Shown piece after piece: positions 16,638 through 24,839 of a DNA stretch of 64,000 bases; the first letter of the stretch is position 1; each line of letters opens with the position of its first letter. This DNA comes from Hellea sp965224755. GTDB taxonomy: Bacteria > Pseudomonadota > Alphaproteobacteria > Caulobacterales > Maricaulaceae. Below the pieces are notes generated by a model. The model saw only the letters and a program-made list of their open reading frames with translations. It was not told where the DNA came from and made no database searches. A program made the translations under genes and the position numbers. The DNA is taken from NCBI GenBank assembly GCA_965224755.1, contig OZ245061.1, positions 682,001-746,000 on the forward strand. The letters are read 5' to 3'.

Positions 16638-17864
16638 ATGAAGCCCGGCATTATCATTGTCGGAGCCAGCCACGCGGCGGCGCAGTGCTGCGTGTCTTTG
16701 CGCCAAGGCGGCTGGGAGGGGGCGATTACCGTCATCGGGGATGAGGCCGAACTGCCCTATCACCGCCCGCCTTTATCCAAGGATTTTCTGGCGGGCGAAA
16801 AAACCTTTGAGGAAATTCTCATCCGCCCCGCCTCTGTTTACGAGACGGCTAATATCGACATGAAACTTGGCGCCGGAGTCGCCGCGATTGACCGCGAGGC
16901 CAAAACCGTTGCTACAGATGACGGCGAAGACGTGCCATATGATAAATTGGTTCTGGCAACGGGGGCGCGGGTAAGGCGGCTTCCTATTTCCGGTGCAGAT
17001 TTGGGCGGCGTTTTTTATCTCCGCGACAGGAAAGATGTTGCGGCTATCAAAACGGAGATCGCAGCCGGCAAAAAAACTGTCATTATAGGGGGCGGCTATA
17101 TTGGCCTCGAAACGGCAGCGTCGCTTAAAAAACAAAGCATGGATATCACCGTGCTGGAAGCCATGCCGCGCATTTTGCAGCGCGTAACCGCGCCCGTCAT
17201 GTCGGATTTTTATAAGCGTATTCACACCGAAGAGGGTGTTAAAATCCTCGAAGGCGTGATGGCCTCCGCGATTGAAAAAACGGAAGCTGGCCTTTGCGTG
17301 AAAACGTCCTGCGGGCAAGGTTTTGACGCCGATATGGTAATTATCGGTATCGGTGTTATTCCCAATACCGAACTGGCCGAAGCGGCGGGGCTGGAGACCG
17401 GAAACGGCATTGTCGTCAATGAGTTTTGCCAAACCTCCGACCTTGATATCTACGCGGCGGGCGATGTCACTTGGCATTATAATCCGATTTATGACCGCCA
17501 TATCTGGCTCGAATCCGTACCTAATGCGACAGAGCAGGCCAAGGTGGTGGCAAGTCATATTAACGGCAAAGCCGCGCCCTATAACTCCCTGCCGTGGTTC
17601 TGGTCGGATCAATTTGACCTTAAATTGCAGATAGCGGGATTATCCGAAGGCTATGACGATATCATCATTCGCGGCGATAATGAAACCAGCCGCAGCTTCG
17701 CCGCCTTTTATTTTAAAGGCGATAAGTTGTTGGCTGTCGACGCCGTCAATAGCCCGCGTGAATTCATGATGACAAAGATGGCCCTGACCAAGGGGCAGTC
17801 GCTGGATAAAGCGATTTTGGCGGATATTGACGCCGAGCTGAAGTCGGCGATTATAACCGCTTAA
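16638..17864 (+). CDS. FAD-dependent NAD(P)H:ferredoxin/rubredoxin reductase-like
   Basis: A 408-residue flavoprotein of the putidaredoxin/rubredoxin reductase type (CamA, ThcD, BphA4). It would pass electrons from NAD(P)H through FAD to a small iron-sulfur protein that serves an oxygenase. An N-terminal FAD Rossmann motif IIVGASHAAAQ, a second NAD motif VIIGGGYIGLETAASL near residue 150, and IYAAGDVTWHYN near 275 are in the right order. The C-terminal reductase domain is complete. It starts at the base after the scoB stop. No ferredoxin or P450 is adjacent, so the partner is unknown. Cotranscription with CoA-transferase genes is curious but not evidently functional. Confidence 0.85.
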   Translation: MKPGIIIVGASHAAAQCCVSLRQGGWEGAITVIGDEAELPYHRPPLSKDFLAGEKTFEEILIRPASVYETANIDMKLGAGVAAIDREAKTVATDDGEDVPYDKLVLATGARVRRLPISGADLGGVFYLRDRKDVAAIKTEIAAGKKTVIIGGGYIGLETAASLKKQSMDITVLEAMPRILQRVTAPVMSDFYKRIHTEEGVKILEGVMASAIEKTEAGLCVKTSCGQGFDADMVIIGIGVIPNTELAEAAGLETGNGIVVNEFCQTSDLDIYAAGDVTWHYNPIYDRHIWLESVPNATEQAKVVASHINGKAAPYNSLPWFWSDQFDLKLQIAGLSEGYDDIIIRGDNETSRSFAAFYFKGDKLLAVDAVNSPREFMMTKMALTKGQSLDKAILADIDAELKSAIITA

Positions 17865-18857
17865 TCACTCTTCATCATCTCTACCGGAAGGCATTTGGCT
17901 TAACACTTCCATGACTGATTTAATCAGCGGGATTTCGTGCTGCATGGCGCGGTAGCCGCGCTCGATGAGTTCGTCTGCCTTGGTGAATTCGAGCATGCCG
18001 ATATGGCCTATTCTTGGAGCGACGAACACATCGGGCGGATCTCCGGCGAGGCGCGAGCGCGAAATCCTGTCCATCACGATATTGAGTGTGCCCATCATCA
18101 CCGCGCCGATTTTCGGCCCTTTTCCCGGCTTGGCATTGCCCATCATGGATTTAATCAACAGCCTGTCAGGGCGGAGTTTGTTCAGCGATTGCGCCGCGAG
18201 TTCAAACGGGTCGGCGCTGTCGTCTTCGTCGTCGACATCGAAATCCATTTCGTGCGAGCTGCCGATAGGGCCAAACGCATCTCCGTTAAGGCTAACCGCG
18301 ATGACCATATGCGCGCCCATAGCGCGGCACGCAGAAACAGGAACAGGATTAACCAGCGCGCCGTCTATCATATGGCGGCCGTCAATTTTAATCGGCTCAA
18401 AAGCGCCAGGCAGAGCGAAAGAAGCGCGCACCGCCGGAACGATCGGGCCGCGCTGCAGCCAGACTTCATAGCCGGTGCGCAAATCGCACGCCACGGCGGT
18501 GAATTTACGGTCGAGGTCTTCGATATTGGTGTCGCCGAGATAATGGTTGAGGACTCTAGCCAAGCGCTCGCCGCGCATAAAACCCGAGCCGCCCCAGCGC
18601 ACATCCATATAGCTCATCATACGGCGGCGGTTTAGCGCTCGCGCCCAGTTCTCCAAAACATCCAGCTTCCCCGCCAGATAAGCCGCGCCGACAACGGCTC
18701 CGATGGATGTGCCGGCGATAATATCAGGCTTAATACCGGCCTCGATTAAGGCCCGAATCGCCCCGATATGGGCCCAGCCGCGCGCAACGCCGCCCCCCAG
18801 AGCAAGGCCTAGAGGCGGGGTTTTATCACGGCCTATTTTATCGGTATCGAGTCTCAT
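17865..18857 (-). CDS. Patatin-like phospholipase, RssA type
   Basis: A 330-residue patatin-domain serine hydrolase. The oxyanion loop GGGVARGW (near 21), nucleophile elbow AGTSIGAVVGA (Ser near 49) and catalytic-dyad Asp in MIDGALVNPVP (near 165) are intact, so it should be an active lipid acyl hydrolase in the cytoplasm or at the inner membrane. The C-terminal extension after residue 200 includes an acidic stretch (DVDDEDDSADPFE). It is convergent with the reductase gene, with stops one base apart. Substrate unknown. Confidence 0.92.
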   Translation of the reverse strand: MRLDTDKIGRDKTPPLGLALGGGVARGWAHIGAIRALIEAGIKPDIIAGTSIGAVVGAAYLAGKLDVLENWARALNRRRMMSYMDVRWGGSGFMRGERLARVLNHYLGDTNIEDLDRKFTAVACDLRTGYEVWLQRGPIVPAVRASFALPGAFEPIKIDGRHMIDGALVNPVPVSACRAMGAHMVIAVSLNGDAFGPIGSSHEMDFDVDDEDDSADPFELAAQSLNKLRPDRLLIKSMMGNAKPGKGPKIGAVMMGTLNIVMDRISRSRLAGDPPDVFVAPRIGHIGMLEFTKADELIERGYRAMQHEIPLIKSVMEVLSQMPSGRDDEE

Positions 18858-18959
18858 GTAATCCCTCTAACTTAAGGTGACGCGAAAATGAATGAATATC
18901 TCATGGAAAGTTCAGATATAATTTTCTATTAAGGCAGAAATGAAAACGAGGGCAAGATT

Positions 18960-19538
18960 ATGAGACTATCAATTTTAGGCATTGCGGTATTATCTTTGGC
19001 CAGTCTGGCGGTGTCCGGCTGCGCGACAATTTCAGAAGATGAATGTATTGCGGGGAGCTGGAGCGATATCGGTTATAAGGACGGGGTTAATGGCCGCGCG
19101 CGCGGCAAGCTCGCTGATTATGCCAAGACCTGCGGCAAATATGGCGTCGCGCCTGACCGCAGCGCTTATCTTACGGCTTTTGACCAGGGCCTAGTAAAAT
19201 ATTGCACTTATGAGCAGGGGTTCGAGCGGGGCGAAAACGGCAGTAGTTTTAATCAGGTCTGCGCCGATGATCCGCAAAGCGGTTTCGCGCAGGGCTATGA
19301 CGAAGGCCGGATAGTTTACGAAATTTACGCCGAGCATAAGAGCTTGATCGAGAATTATGATGATACGCTCGAAGCTTTAGCCGAAGTGCGCCGCCGCCTC
19401 GCCGAGGACGAAGAAACGCCTGAGGAACGCAAACGCCTGACCAAAAAACAATATAGGCTCGAAGGCGAGCTTGAGGATACCCGCATCGATGTCAGGGCGC
19501 ATGAGCGGCTAAATAATTTACCTAGGCACAGGTTTTAA
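18960..19538 (+). CDS. DUF2799 lipoprotein
   Basis: A 192-residue predicted lipoprotein: signal peptide with lipobox VSGCA, Cys21 lipidated. The body has two GYxxG/GxxxG-rich repeats: WSDIGYKDGVNGRARGK and AFDQGLVKYCTYEQGFERG, with conserved Cys pairs. This pattern is that of DUF2799, a family of envelope proteins without a known role. The C-terminal third is a charged helix likely to form a coiled coil (ALAEVRRRLAEDEETPEE). Monocistronic, divergent from the patatin gene, and followed by a large inverted repeat. Confidence 0.75.
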   Translation: MRLSILGIAVLSLASLAVSGCATISEDECIAGSWSDIGYKDGVNGRARGKLADYAKTCGKYGVAPDRSAYLTAFDQGLVKYCTYEQGFERGENGSSFNQVCADDPQSGFAQGYDEGRIVYEIYAEHKSLIENYDDTLEALAEVRRRLAEDEETPEERKRLTKKQYRLEGELEDTRIDVRAHERLNNLPRHRF

Positions 19539-19582
19539 CGTACCCCTGTTACCCTGCGTTTCCCGTTCACTCTCCCCTACAG

Positions 19583-19663
19583 TGTTCCCCGCCTTGAGCG
19601 GGGACCTCCCTCAAAAAGAGTGCGGTCATAGCCACAGGAGGCCCCCGCTCAAGGCGGGGGACA
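19583..19663. repeat. Long inverted repeat between convergent genes
   Basis: Two 27-base arms (19583-19609 and 19637-19663) match at 25 of 27 positions in inverted orientation around a 27-base loop. Each arm is itself a smaller palindrome (CCCCGC-5 nt-GCGGGG). This is the form of a REP/BIME-like intergenic element. It lies between the ends of the DUF2799 gene and the Lrp regulator gene and probably also works as a terminator. Confidence 0.8.
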
Positions 19664-19665
19664 GG

Positions 19666-20103
19666 TCATCGCTTAAGCCGCGTGGATAATATCACCGATG
19701 ACACCGTTCGCTCAACGCCGCCAATGGCGATGATGGCGTCGATGACTGTGTCCATATCCGCCACGCTCATCGCCGCGACCTCTGCGATAAGATCATGCGG
19801 GCCGGAGACGGAATAGACCGCGCGAACGCCGCTGAGTTTTTCCATTTCGGCAATGATGTCGCCGGTCATGCGCGGGCTGACCGTGATCATAACATGGGCC
19901 TTGATTTCTTGGTCAAGATATTCGGAGGAGAGCTGCACCGTATAGCCAGCAATCACGCCTTCGGATTCCAGCCTTTGCAGCCGTTTCTGCACGGTCGAGC
20001 GCGAGACTCCGAGCCTTTGCGCAAGCTCGGTCGTGCTGGCCCGGGCCTTGCCGCGCAGCACGCTTAAAAGCTGCTGATCTTTAAAAGTTACGCGCATTGC
20101 CAT
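19666..20103 (-). CDS. Lrp/AsnC family transcriptional regulator
   Basis: A 145-residue Lrp-type regulator. The N-terminal winged HTH covers residues 5-60 (TTELAQRLGVSRSTVQKRLQ is the HTH core). The C-terminal RAM/Lrp ligand domain contains GVRAVYSVSGPHDLIAEV and the dimer strand HVMITVSPRM. It is divergent from astA with 126 bases between, so it may sense an amino acid (arginine is a natural guess) and control astA and itself. Neither is shown. The ligand-binding residues cannot be read safely. Confidence 0.92.
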   Translation of the reverse strand: MAMRVTFKDQQLLSVLRGKARASTTELAQRLGVSRSTVQKRLQRLESEGVIAGYTVQLSSEYLDQEIKAHVMITVSPRMTGDIIAEMEKLSGVRAVYSVSGPHDLIAEVAAMSVADMDTVIDAIIAIGGVERTVSSVILSTRLKR

Positions 20104-20229
20104 ATTTAATCCTCAAATCGCCTTAAAATATACATTAAATTGCTCAAATTGTCACTGCAAAAGCAGAGTATAATTTGCTTCACTTTCTAAGACGATTCAA
20201 AGCCGCGAAACCGTAATCAGGAGCCCGCC

Positions 20230-21303
20230 TTGGGCGATATAAAAACAACATATCTTTTTAGGCCGATTATGGCGGCAGACGCCCCGGCTCTGCTGGCCCT
20301 TGTGCAGCAATCCACCGGCGGCCTGTCGAGCCTTCAGCCCCGGCTTGATTTCCTGAAAAAATACATCGCCAGTTCAGAAAAAAGTTTTGCGGGAAGCAAA
20401 AAGCTGGAAGCGCCGCATAAATATTTGCTCGGCTTGTTTGAGACAAGCGCAGGAATAGAGTCTGGCCATCTTATCGGATGCGCCGCTGTGAAAACCCAAA
20501 TTGGCCTCGACAGCCCTTTCATCAATTTTGACATCAAAGGCGACGGGCTGGAGCAATGCCTGCAAGCTTCCTCTCGTTTTAAAGGCGCGACCGAAGTTGG
20601 CTCGCTTTTCCTGCACCCTGATTACCGCGCTGATGGTTTAGGGCGTTATCTTGCCAAAGTGCGTTATTTGCTGATGGCGTCAGAGCCGTGGTGTTTTGGC
20701 GATAGTGTTATCGCCGAATTGCGGGGCATGTGCGGCGCGCAGGGCAGCCCGCTCTATGACCATTTGTTCAAGGATAAGCTGGAGAAAACCTTCCTCGAAG
20801 CGGACGCCGAATATTATGACCGCAATCCTGACGCCCTCGGCGATATTGTCCCGATTGGCTGTCTTGAGACGGCGGATATGCCGCTTAACGTCCGAGCTTC
20901 ATTTGGGCAGCCTCATCCCTCCGGCATTGGTGCAATGCGGCTATTGCAGCGCGAAGGTTTTATCTTCTCCGGCACAATTGATCTTTTTGACGGCGGTCCG
21001 ATCATGTCGGTTCACCGCGACACTATCCGCACGATTATGAATGCGCGGGTCAGCACAATTTCTGCCTCTCCCATCTCTGTTTCTTTATGCGGGGCGCAGG
21101 GCGAACCAACGCTCATTGCTACAGGCAAAGTCGCCGATTTTCGCGCCGTGCTAACGCCCGTAACATTGAGTAATAATGGCCTGCTGGTTTTGCCCGATGC
21201 GCTCAGCGTTTTGGAAGCTTCTGAAGGCGGCGAGGTGCGGTTTTGGCAAAAGCCCGAAGCCAGGGGCGCGGCGCAACAAACACTGGTCAAAGCCCAACTC
21301 TAA
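20230..21303 (+). CDS. astA: Arginine N-succinyltransferase
   Basis: A 357-residue AstA, which catalyses the first step of the ammonia-producing arginine succinyltransferase (AST) pathway, succinyl-CoA + L-arginine. Family blocks are visible: RPIMAADAPALLALVQQS at the N-terminus, GATEVGSLFLHPDYRADG (GNAT-like acceptor/CoA core), and GAMRLLQREGFIFSGTIDL. The usual length is about 340. The start is TTG 20230 with AGGAG about 7 bases upstream. The other ast genes (astB, C, D, E) are not in the window. It is divergent from an Lrp-type regulator. Confidence 0.9.
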   Translation: MGDIKTTYLFRPIMAADAPALLALVQQSTGGLSSLQPRLDFLKKYIASSEKSFAGSKKLEAPHKYLLGLFETSAGIESGHLIGCAAVKTQIGLDSPFINFDIKGDGLEQCLQASSRFKGATEVGSLFLHPDYRADGLGRYLAKVRYLLMASEPWCFGDSVIAELRGMCGAQGSPLYDHLFKDKLEKTFLEADAEYYDRNPDALGDIVPIGCLETADMPLNVRASFGQPHPSGIGAMRLLQREGFIFSGTIDLFDGGPIMSVHRDTIRTIMNARVSTISASPISVSLCGAQGEPTLIATGKVADFRAVLTPVTLSNNGLLVLPDALSVLEASEGGEVRFWQKPEARGAAQQTLVKAQL

Positions 21304-21338
21304 GCTTACTAAATTGAAAAAATTTCATGGAGGCCTTC

Positions 21339-22523
21339 ATGGCTGATGCCCCGACACTGACCCATAAATGGGATGACCCGCTCTTTCTCGACAGCATGCT
21401 CTCGGAAGATGAGCGCATGATCCGCGACGCGGCGCGCGGTTATGCCCAAGATAAGCTGATGCCGCGCGTAGTGTCGGCTTACCGCGAAGAACGCTTTGAC
21501 CGCGAGATATTTCACGAAATGGGCCAGCAGGGTCTGCTCGGGTCTATGACGGCAGAAAAATATGGCGGCGGCGAAGCCAGCCATGTCGCTTACGGCCTTG
21601 TTGCCCGCGAGGTTGAGCGCGTCGATAGCGGCTACCGCTCGATGATGTCTGTGCAAAGCTCTCTGGTGATGTATCCGATTGAGGCCTTTGGCTCCGAAGA
21701 GCAAAAGATGAAATATCTGCCCAAATTGGCAAGCGGCGAACATATTGGCTGTTTTGGCCTGACCGAAACTGACGGCGGCTCCGATCCGGGCGCGATGCGC
21801 ACAACAGCAAAAGCTGCGCCGGGCGGCTATATCCTTAACGGCTCCAAAATGTGGATCACAAATTCGCCCGTGGCGGATGTCGCGGTGGTTTGGGCTAAGC
21901 TCGACGGCGTCATTCGCGGCTTCATTTTGGAACGCGGCATGAAAGGGCTCACCACGCCGGAAATTAAAGGCAAGCTATCATTACGGGCGTCTATCACAGG
22001 GGAGATCGCCATGGATGATTGCTTTGTTCCTGAAGATAATCTCATGCCTGACGGCAAAGGTCTGCGCGGGCCTTTTAGTTGCCTCAATAAAGCCCGTTAC
22101 GGTATTGCCTGGGGCGCGATGGGCGCGGCTGAATTTTGCTGGCACGCAGCCCGCGACTACGCCATGGAGCGTATCGTCTTTGGCAAGCCAATTGCGGCCA
22201 CGCAGCTTGTGCAAAAGAAACTTGCCGATATGCAGACCGAAATCGCGCTGGGCCTACAAGGGGCGCTTGCGCTAGGCCGCGCGCTTGATGCAGGTGCGTG
22301 GAGCCCGGAATCAATCTCGCTGATGAAGCGCAATAATTGCGGCAAGGCGCTGGACATCGCCCGCGTCGCCCGCGATATTCACGGCGGCAACGGTATTTCC
22401 GAAGAATACCATATTCTGCGCCACGCCATGAACCTTGAAACCGTCAATACCTATGAAGGCACGCACGATATCCACGCCCTGATAATGGGCCGCGCCCAAA
22501 CCGGGCATCAGGCTTTTTATTAA
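21339..22523 (+). CDS. gcdH: Glutaryl-CoA dehydrogenase
   Basis: A 394-residue flavin acyl-CoA dehydrogenase matching glutaryl-CoA dehydrogenase, which oxidises and decarboxylates glutaryl-CoA to crotonyl-CoA in lysine and tryptophan breakdown. The catalytic Glu is in NTYEGTHDIHALI near residue 370, the FAD-binding GCFGLTETDGGSDPGAM is near 135, and the substrate Arg environment GYRSMMSVQSSLVMYPI is typical. The start is ATG 21339, because GGAGG (21329-21333) 5 bases upstream is its ribosome site; the ATG at 21327 lies before that site. Confidence 0.93.
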   Translation: MADAPTLTHKWDDPLFLDSMLSEDERMIRDAARGYAQDKLMPRVVSAYREERFDREIFHEMGQQGLLGSMTAEKYGGGEASHVAYGLVAREVERVDSGYRSMMSVQSSLVMYPIEAFGSEEQKMKYLPKLASGEHIGCFGLTETDGGSDPGAMRTTAKAAPGGYILNGSKMWITNSPVADVAVVWAKLDGVIRGFILERGMKGLTTPEIKGKLSLRASITGEIAMDDCFVPEDNLMPDGKGLRGPFSCLNKARYGIAWGAMGAAEFCWHAARDYAMERIVFGKPIAATQLVQKKLADMQTEIALGLQGALALGRALDAGAWSPESISLMKRNNCGKALDIARVARDIHGGNGISEEYHILRHAMNLETVNTYEGTHDIHALIMGRAQTGHQAFY

Positions 22524-22557
22524 TTGCGTAAATTGAGAATAGCCGAATGCGTGATAG

Positions 22558-22636
22558 GTATGTCAAGAAAACTAGACTAAAAGGAAAGTACACTTGACAT
22601 ACAAATTCATCTCGTTTATGTAAAGCTTACTTTACA
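22558..22636 (+). promoter_or_regulatory. Promoter with two nested inverted repeats
   Basis: A perfect -35 TTGACA (22594-22599) stands 17 bases from TATGTA (22617-22622). A perfect 10-base inverted repeat GTATGTCAAG (22558-22567) / CTTGACATAC (22593-22602) covers the -35. The palindrome TGTAAAG-CTTA-CTTTACA (22619-22636) covers the -10. These are likely operators, the simplest candidate being autoregulation by the XRE protein encoded in the same operon. Confidence 0.6.
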
Positions 22637-22652
22637 GATTGGAGATGTTATC

Positions 22653-23078
22653 ATGACACCTAAACAAGCCAAACGCCGTTATATGAAGGTCTTTATACCG
22701 TCTATGGCTTTATATTTGATCACGACATTCTTTGCCACTTGGGTGACAAAATTCACGGACTCACACCTCGCCATAAATATCGGGTTAGCGCTTATACCTG
22801 CGTTTTGTATTATCTGGCTGATTTGGGGACATGGGCGCTGGATATTTGAAACCGATGAATATGAACGCTACCGCCAAATACAGGGGGTTCTAATTGGCGT
22901 GGCTGTTACCTTGGCTTTTTCCAGCGTTTGGGGTTTTCTTGAAATTTTGGCGGATGCCCCGAAATTCCCGGTCTTTTATATCTTCGTGGTTTTCTGTGTC
23001 GCCTATAGCGCAGGAACATGTTTCGGACGCGTATTCTCGCGAAAAGGCGTGGTGATGGATGAGGGAGATATCGTCTAG
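22653..23078 (+). CDS. Four-helix membrane protein paired with HTH regulator
   Basis: A 141-residue inner-membrane protein with four predicted helices (about residues 12-30, 38-57, 76-95 and 106-124). It has no catalytic motif. A basic N-terminus (TPKQAKRRYMK) places it in the cytoplasm. The last base of its stop overlaps the GTG of the following XRE gene, so they are translationally coupled. Pairs of small DUF membrane proteins with a YozG-like regulator are common in bacteria. Function unknown. Confidence 0.7.
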   Translation: MTPKQAKRRYMKVFIPSMALYLITTFFATWVTKFTDSHLAINIGLALIPAFCIIWLIWGHGRWIFETDEYERYRQIQGVLIGVAVTLAFSSVWGFLEILADAPKFPVFYIFVVFCVAYSAGTCFGRVFSRKGVVMDEGDIV

Positions 23079-23266
23079 TGAAAAACACTCTCAAAGTCCT
23101 GCGGGCCGAGAAAAGTTGGTCGCAGGCAGTGCTTGGCGCTCAGCTTGAAGTTTCGCGGCAGACAGTGAACGCCATCGAGACGGGAAAATACGACCCGTCC
23201 TTGCCGCTCGCCTTTAAGATTGCGCGCCTGTTCGGCCGCTCCATTGAGGATATATTTCAAGACTAG
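23078..23266 (+). CDS. YozG-like XRE HTH regulator
   Basis: A 62-residue protein consisting of one Cro/C1 HTH: WSQAVLGAQLEVSRQTVNAI then ETGKYDPSLPLAFKIARLFG, ending IEDIFQD, the classic signature of the short YozG/YgzD type. The start is GTG 23078, overlapping the membrane-protein stop. It probably binds the palindromes in front of the operon. Confidence 0.85.
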   Translation: MKNTLKVLRAEKSWSQAVLGAQLEVSRQTVNAIETGKYDPSLPLAFKIARLFGRSIEDIFQD

Positions 23267-23277
23267 CAGAGCGCAGC

Positions 23278-24753
23278 ATGGCGAGGTACGTTCCTGTCAT
23301 GAATTCTGATAAAACCTCATATAAGACCGTTATTGTTGGGACAGGTTTTGGCGGGTTGTGCTTGGCCGCAAAACTTCGTGAGCGCGGCGATGAGGATTTC
23401 ATTATCCTCGAAAAAGCGCAAGATGTCGGCGGGACGTGGCGCGAAAACACCTATCCCGGGGCCGAATGCGATATTCCCTCGGCGCTTTATTCCTATAGCT
23501 TTGCGCTCAATCCCGGCTGGGATTTCAAATGGGCTAAACAACCGCAGATATTGAAATATTTACAAGACTTTGCCAAAGACCGCGATCTGTTACGCCACAT
23601 AAAATTCGGCGAGAGCGTTACGGGCGCGGATTATAATGGGGGACGCTGGCGCGTCAAAACGGCTTCGGGCGGTATTTATGATGGCCAGTTTTTTGTTAGC
23701 GCCATCGGGCAATTACACAATCCATCCATTCCGGATTTTAAAGGGAGAGGTAATTTCAAAGGCCCAAATTTTCATTCCGCCGAGTGGGATCATTCTGTGG
23801 ATATGGCGGGCAAGAATGTCGCCGTTATAGGCAATGCCGCCAGCGCTGTGCAATTGATCCCCGAAATTGCGAAAATCGCAGGTCACCTGACGGTCTATCA
23901 ACGCAGTCCCAATTGGATGATTAATAAGGGCGATCGCCCTTATTCCGAGCGCGAGAAAAATTCTGCAAAACGCTTTCCGCTTATGGCAAAATTTTACCGC
24001 GCCTATCTTTGGGCCCTTGGTGAATATGGAATTTGGCCGGTGATTAAAGGTGCGCCGATCCGCAGAAAATTGGCACGTTGGGCATCTCTGAAAGAGATGA
24101 AGAAACATATCAAAGACTCGGCAATGCAGGTAAAACTGACACCGACTTTTCCTATCGGGGCCAAACGAATATTATTTTCAGATAAATATTATCCGGCTTT
24201 AGCCCGCGAGAATGTGGCGCTAGAGACAAGCGGGGTCAGCGAAATTCAGACAGGCGGTATTATCACAGATGCGGGCGAGAGCCGCCAACACGATATTATC
24301 GTCTTCGCGACGGGCTTTTATTCCAACCCGTTCCTGAAGGAGATTGATGTGAAGGGCGAGGGCGGGCAGAGCCTAAGCGGGCACTGGAAAGACGGGGCCT
24401 TTGCTTATTTAGGCGTCACCACGTCGGGTTTCCCCAATATGTTCATGCTTTACGGCCCGAACACCAATACGGGCCATAGCTCGATTATCTATAAGCTGGA
24501 GGCGCAGGTGCAGCATATTCTCAAACTTATGGCAAAGACAGGGGAGGGCGTTGTTGACGTCAATACAGAGCCCGAAGCCGCCTATAATAAAGAGGCCCAA
24601 GAGAAACTCTCAAAACTCGCTTGGGCCAAAATCGACGCGAGTTGGTATAAGGACGGCGACCGGATTACCAATAATTGGCACGGCTCGTCGCGCGAATTTA
24701 AACGCCGTTTGGGAAACCCTATCTACGCGCATTTCGATTTCCGCCATTCCTAA
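23278..24753 (+). CDS. Flavin-containing monooxygenase, Baeyer-Villiger type
   Basis: A 491-residue class B flavoprotein monooxygenase that uses NADPH and O2 to insert oxygen next to ketones (or oxidise N/S). FAD motif VIVGTGFGGLCLAAKL lies near residue 20. The Baeyer-Villiger fingerprint FxGxxxHxxxW(D) is present as FKGPNFHSAEWD near 163. The NADPH Rossmann motif VIGNAASAVQLIPEI has Asn in place of the second Gly. The C-terminus contains FATGFYSNPFL. The ATG at 23278 is used; ATG 23299 would fit family length equally well and neither has a clear ribosome site. The natural substrate is unknown. It is not evidently linked to its neighbours. Confidence 0.87.
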   Translation: MARYVPVMNSDKTSYKTVIVGTGFGGLCLAAKLRERGDEDFIILEKAQDVGGTWRENTYPGAECDIPSALYSYSFALNPGWDFKWAKQPQILKYLQDFAKDRDLLRHIKFGESVTGADYNGGRWRVKTASGGIYDGQFFVSAIGQLHNPSIPDFKGRGNFKGPNFHSAEWDHSVDMAGKNVAVIGNAASAVQLIPEIAKIAGHLTVYQRSPNWMINKGDRPYSEREKNSAKRFPLMAKFYRAYLWALGEYGIWPVIKGAPIRRKLARWASLKEMKKHIKDSAMQVKLTPTFPIGAKRILFSDKYYPALARENVALETSGVSEIQTGGIITDAGESRQHDIIVFATGFYSNPFLKEIDVKGEGGQSLSGHWKDGAFAYLGVTTSGFPNMFMLYGPNTNTGHSSIIYKLEAQVQHILKLMAKTGEGVVDVNTEPEAAYNKEAQEKLSKLAWAKIDASWYKDGDRITNNWHGSSREFKRRLGNPIYAHFDFRHS

Positions 24754-24839
24754 TCTGATTATAGCGCGGCAGAGTGAATTTTAGGCAGAATTTTACGCGC
24801 AAGCCCTCTATAAGGCGGCAAACATATAAGGACGAGACC

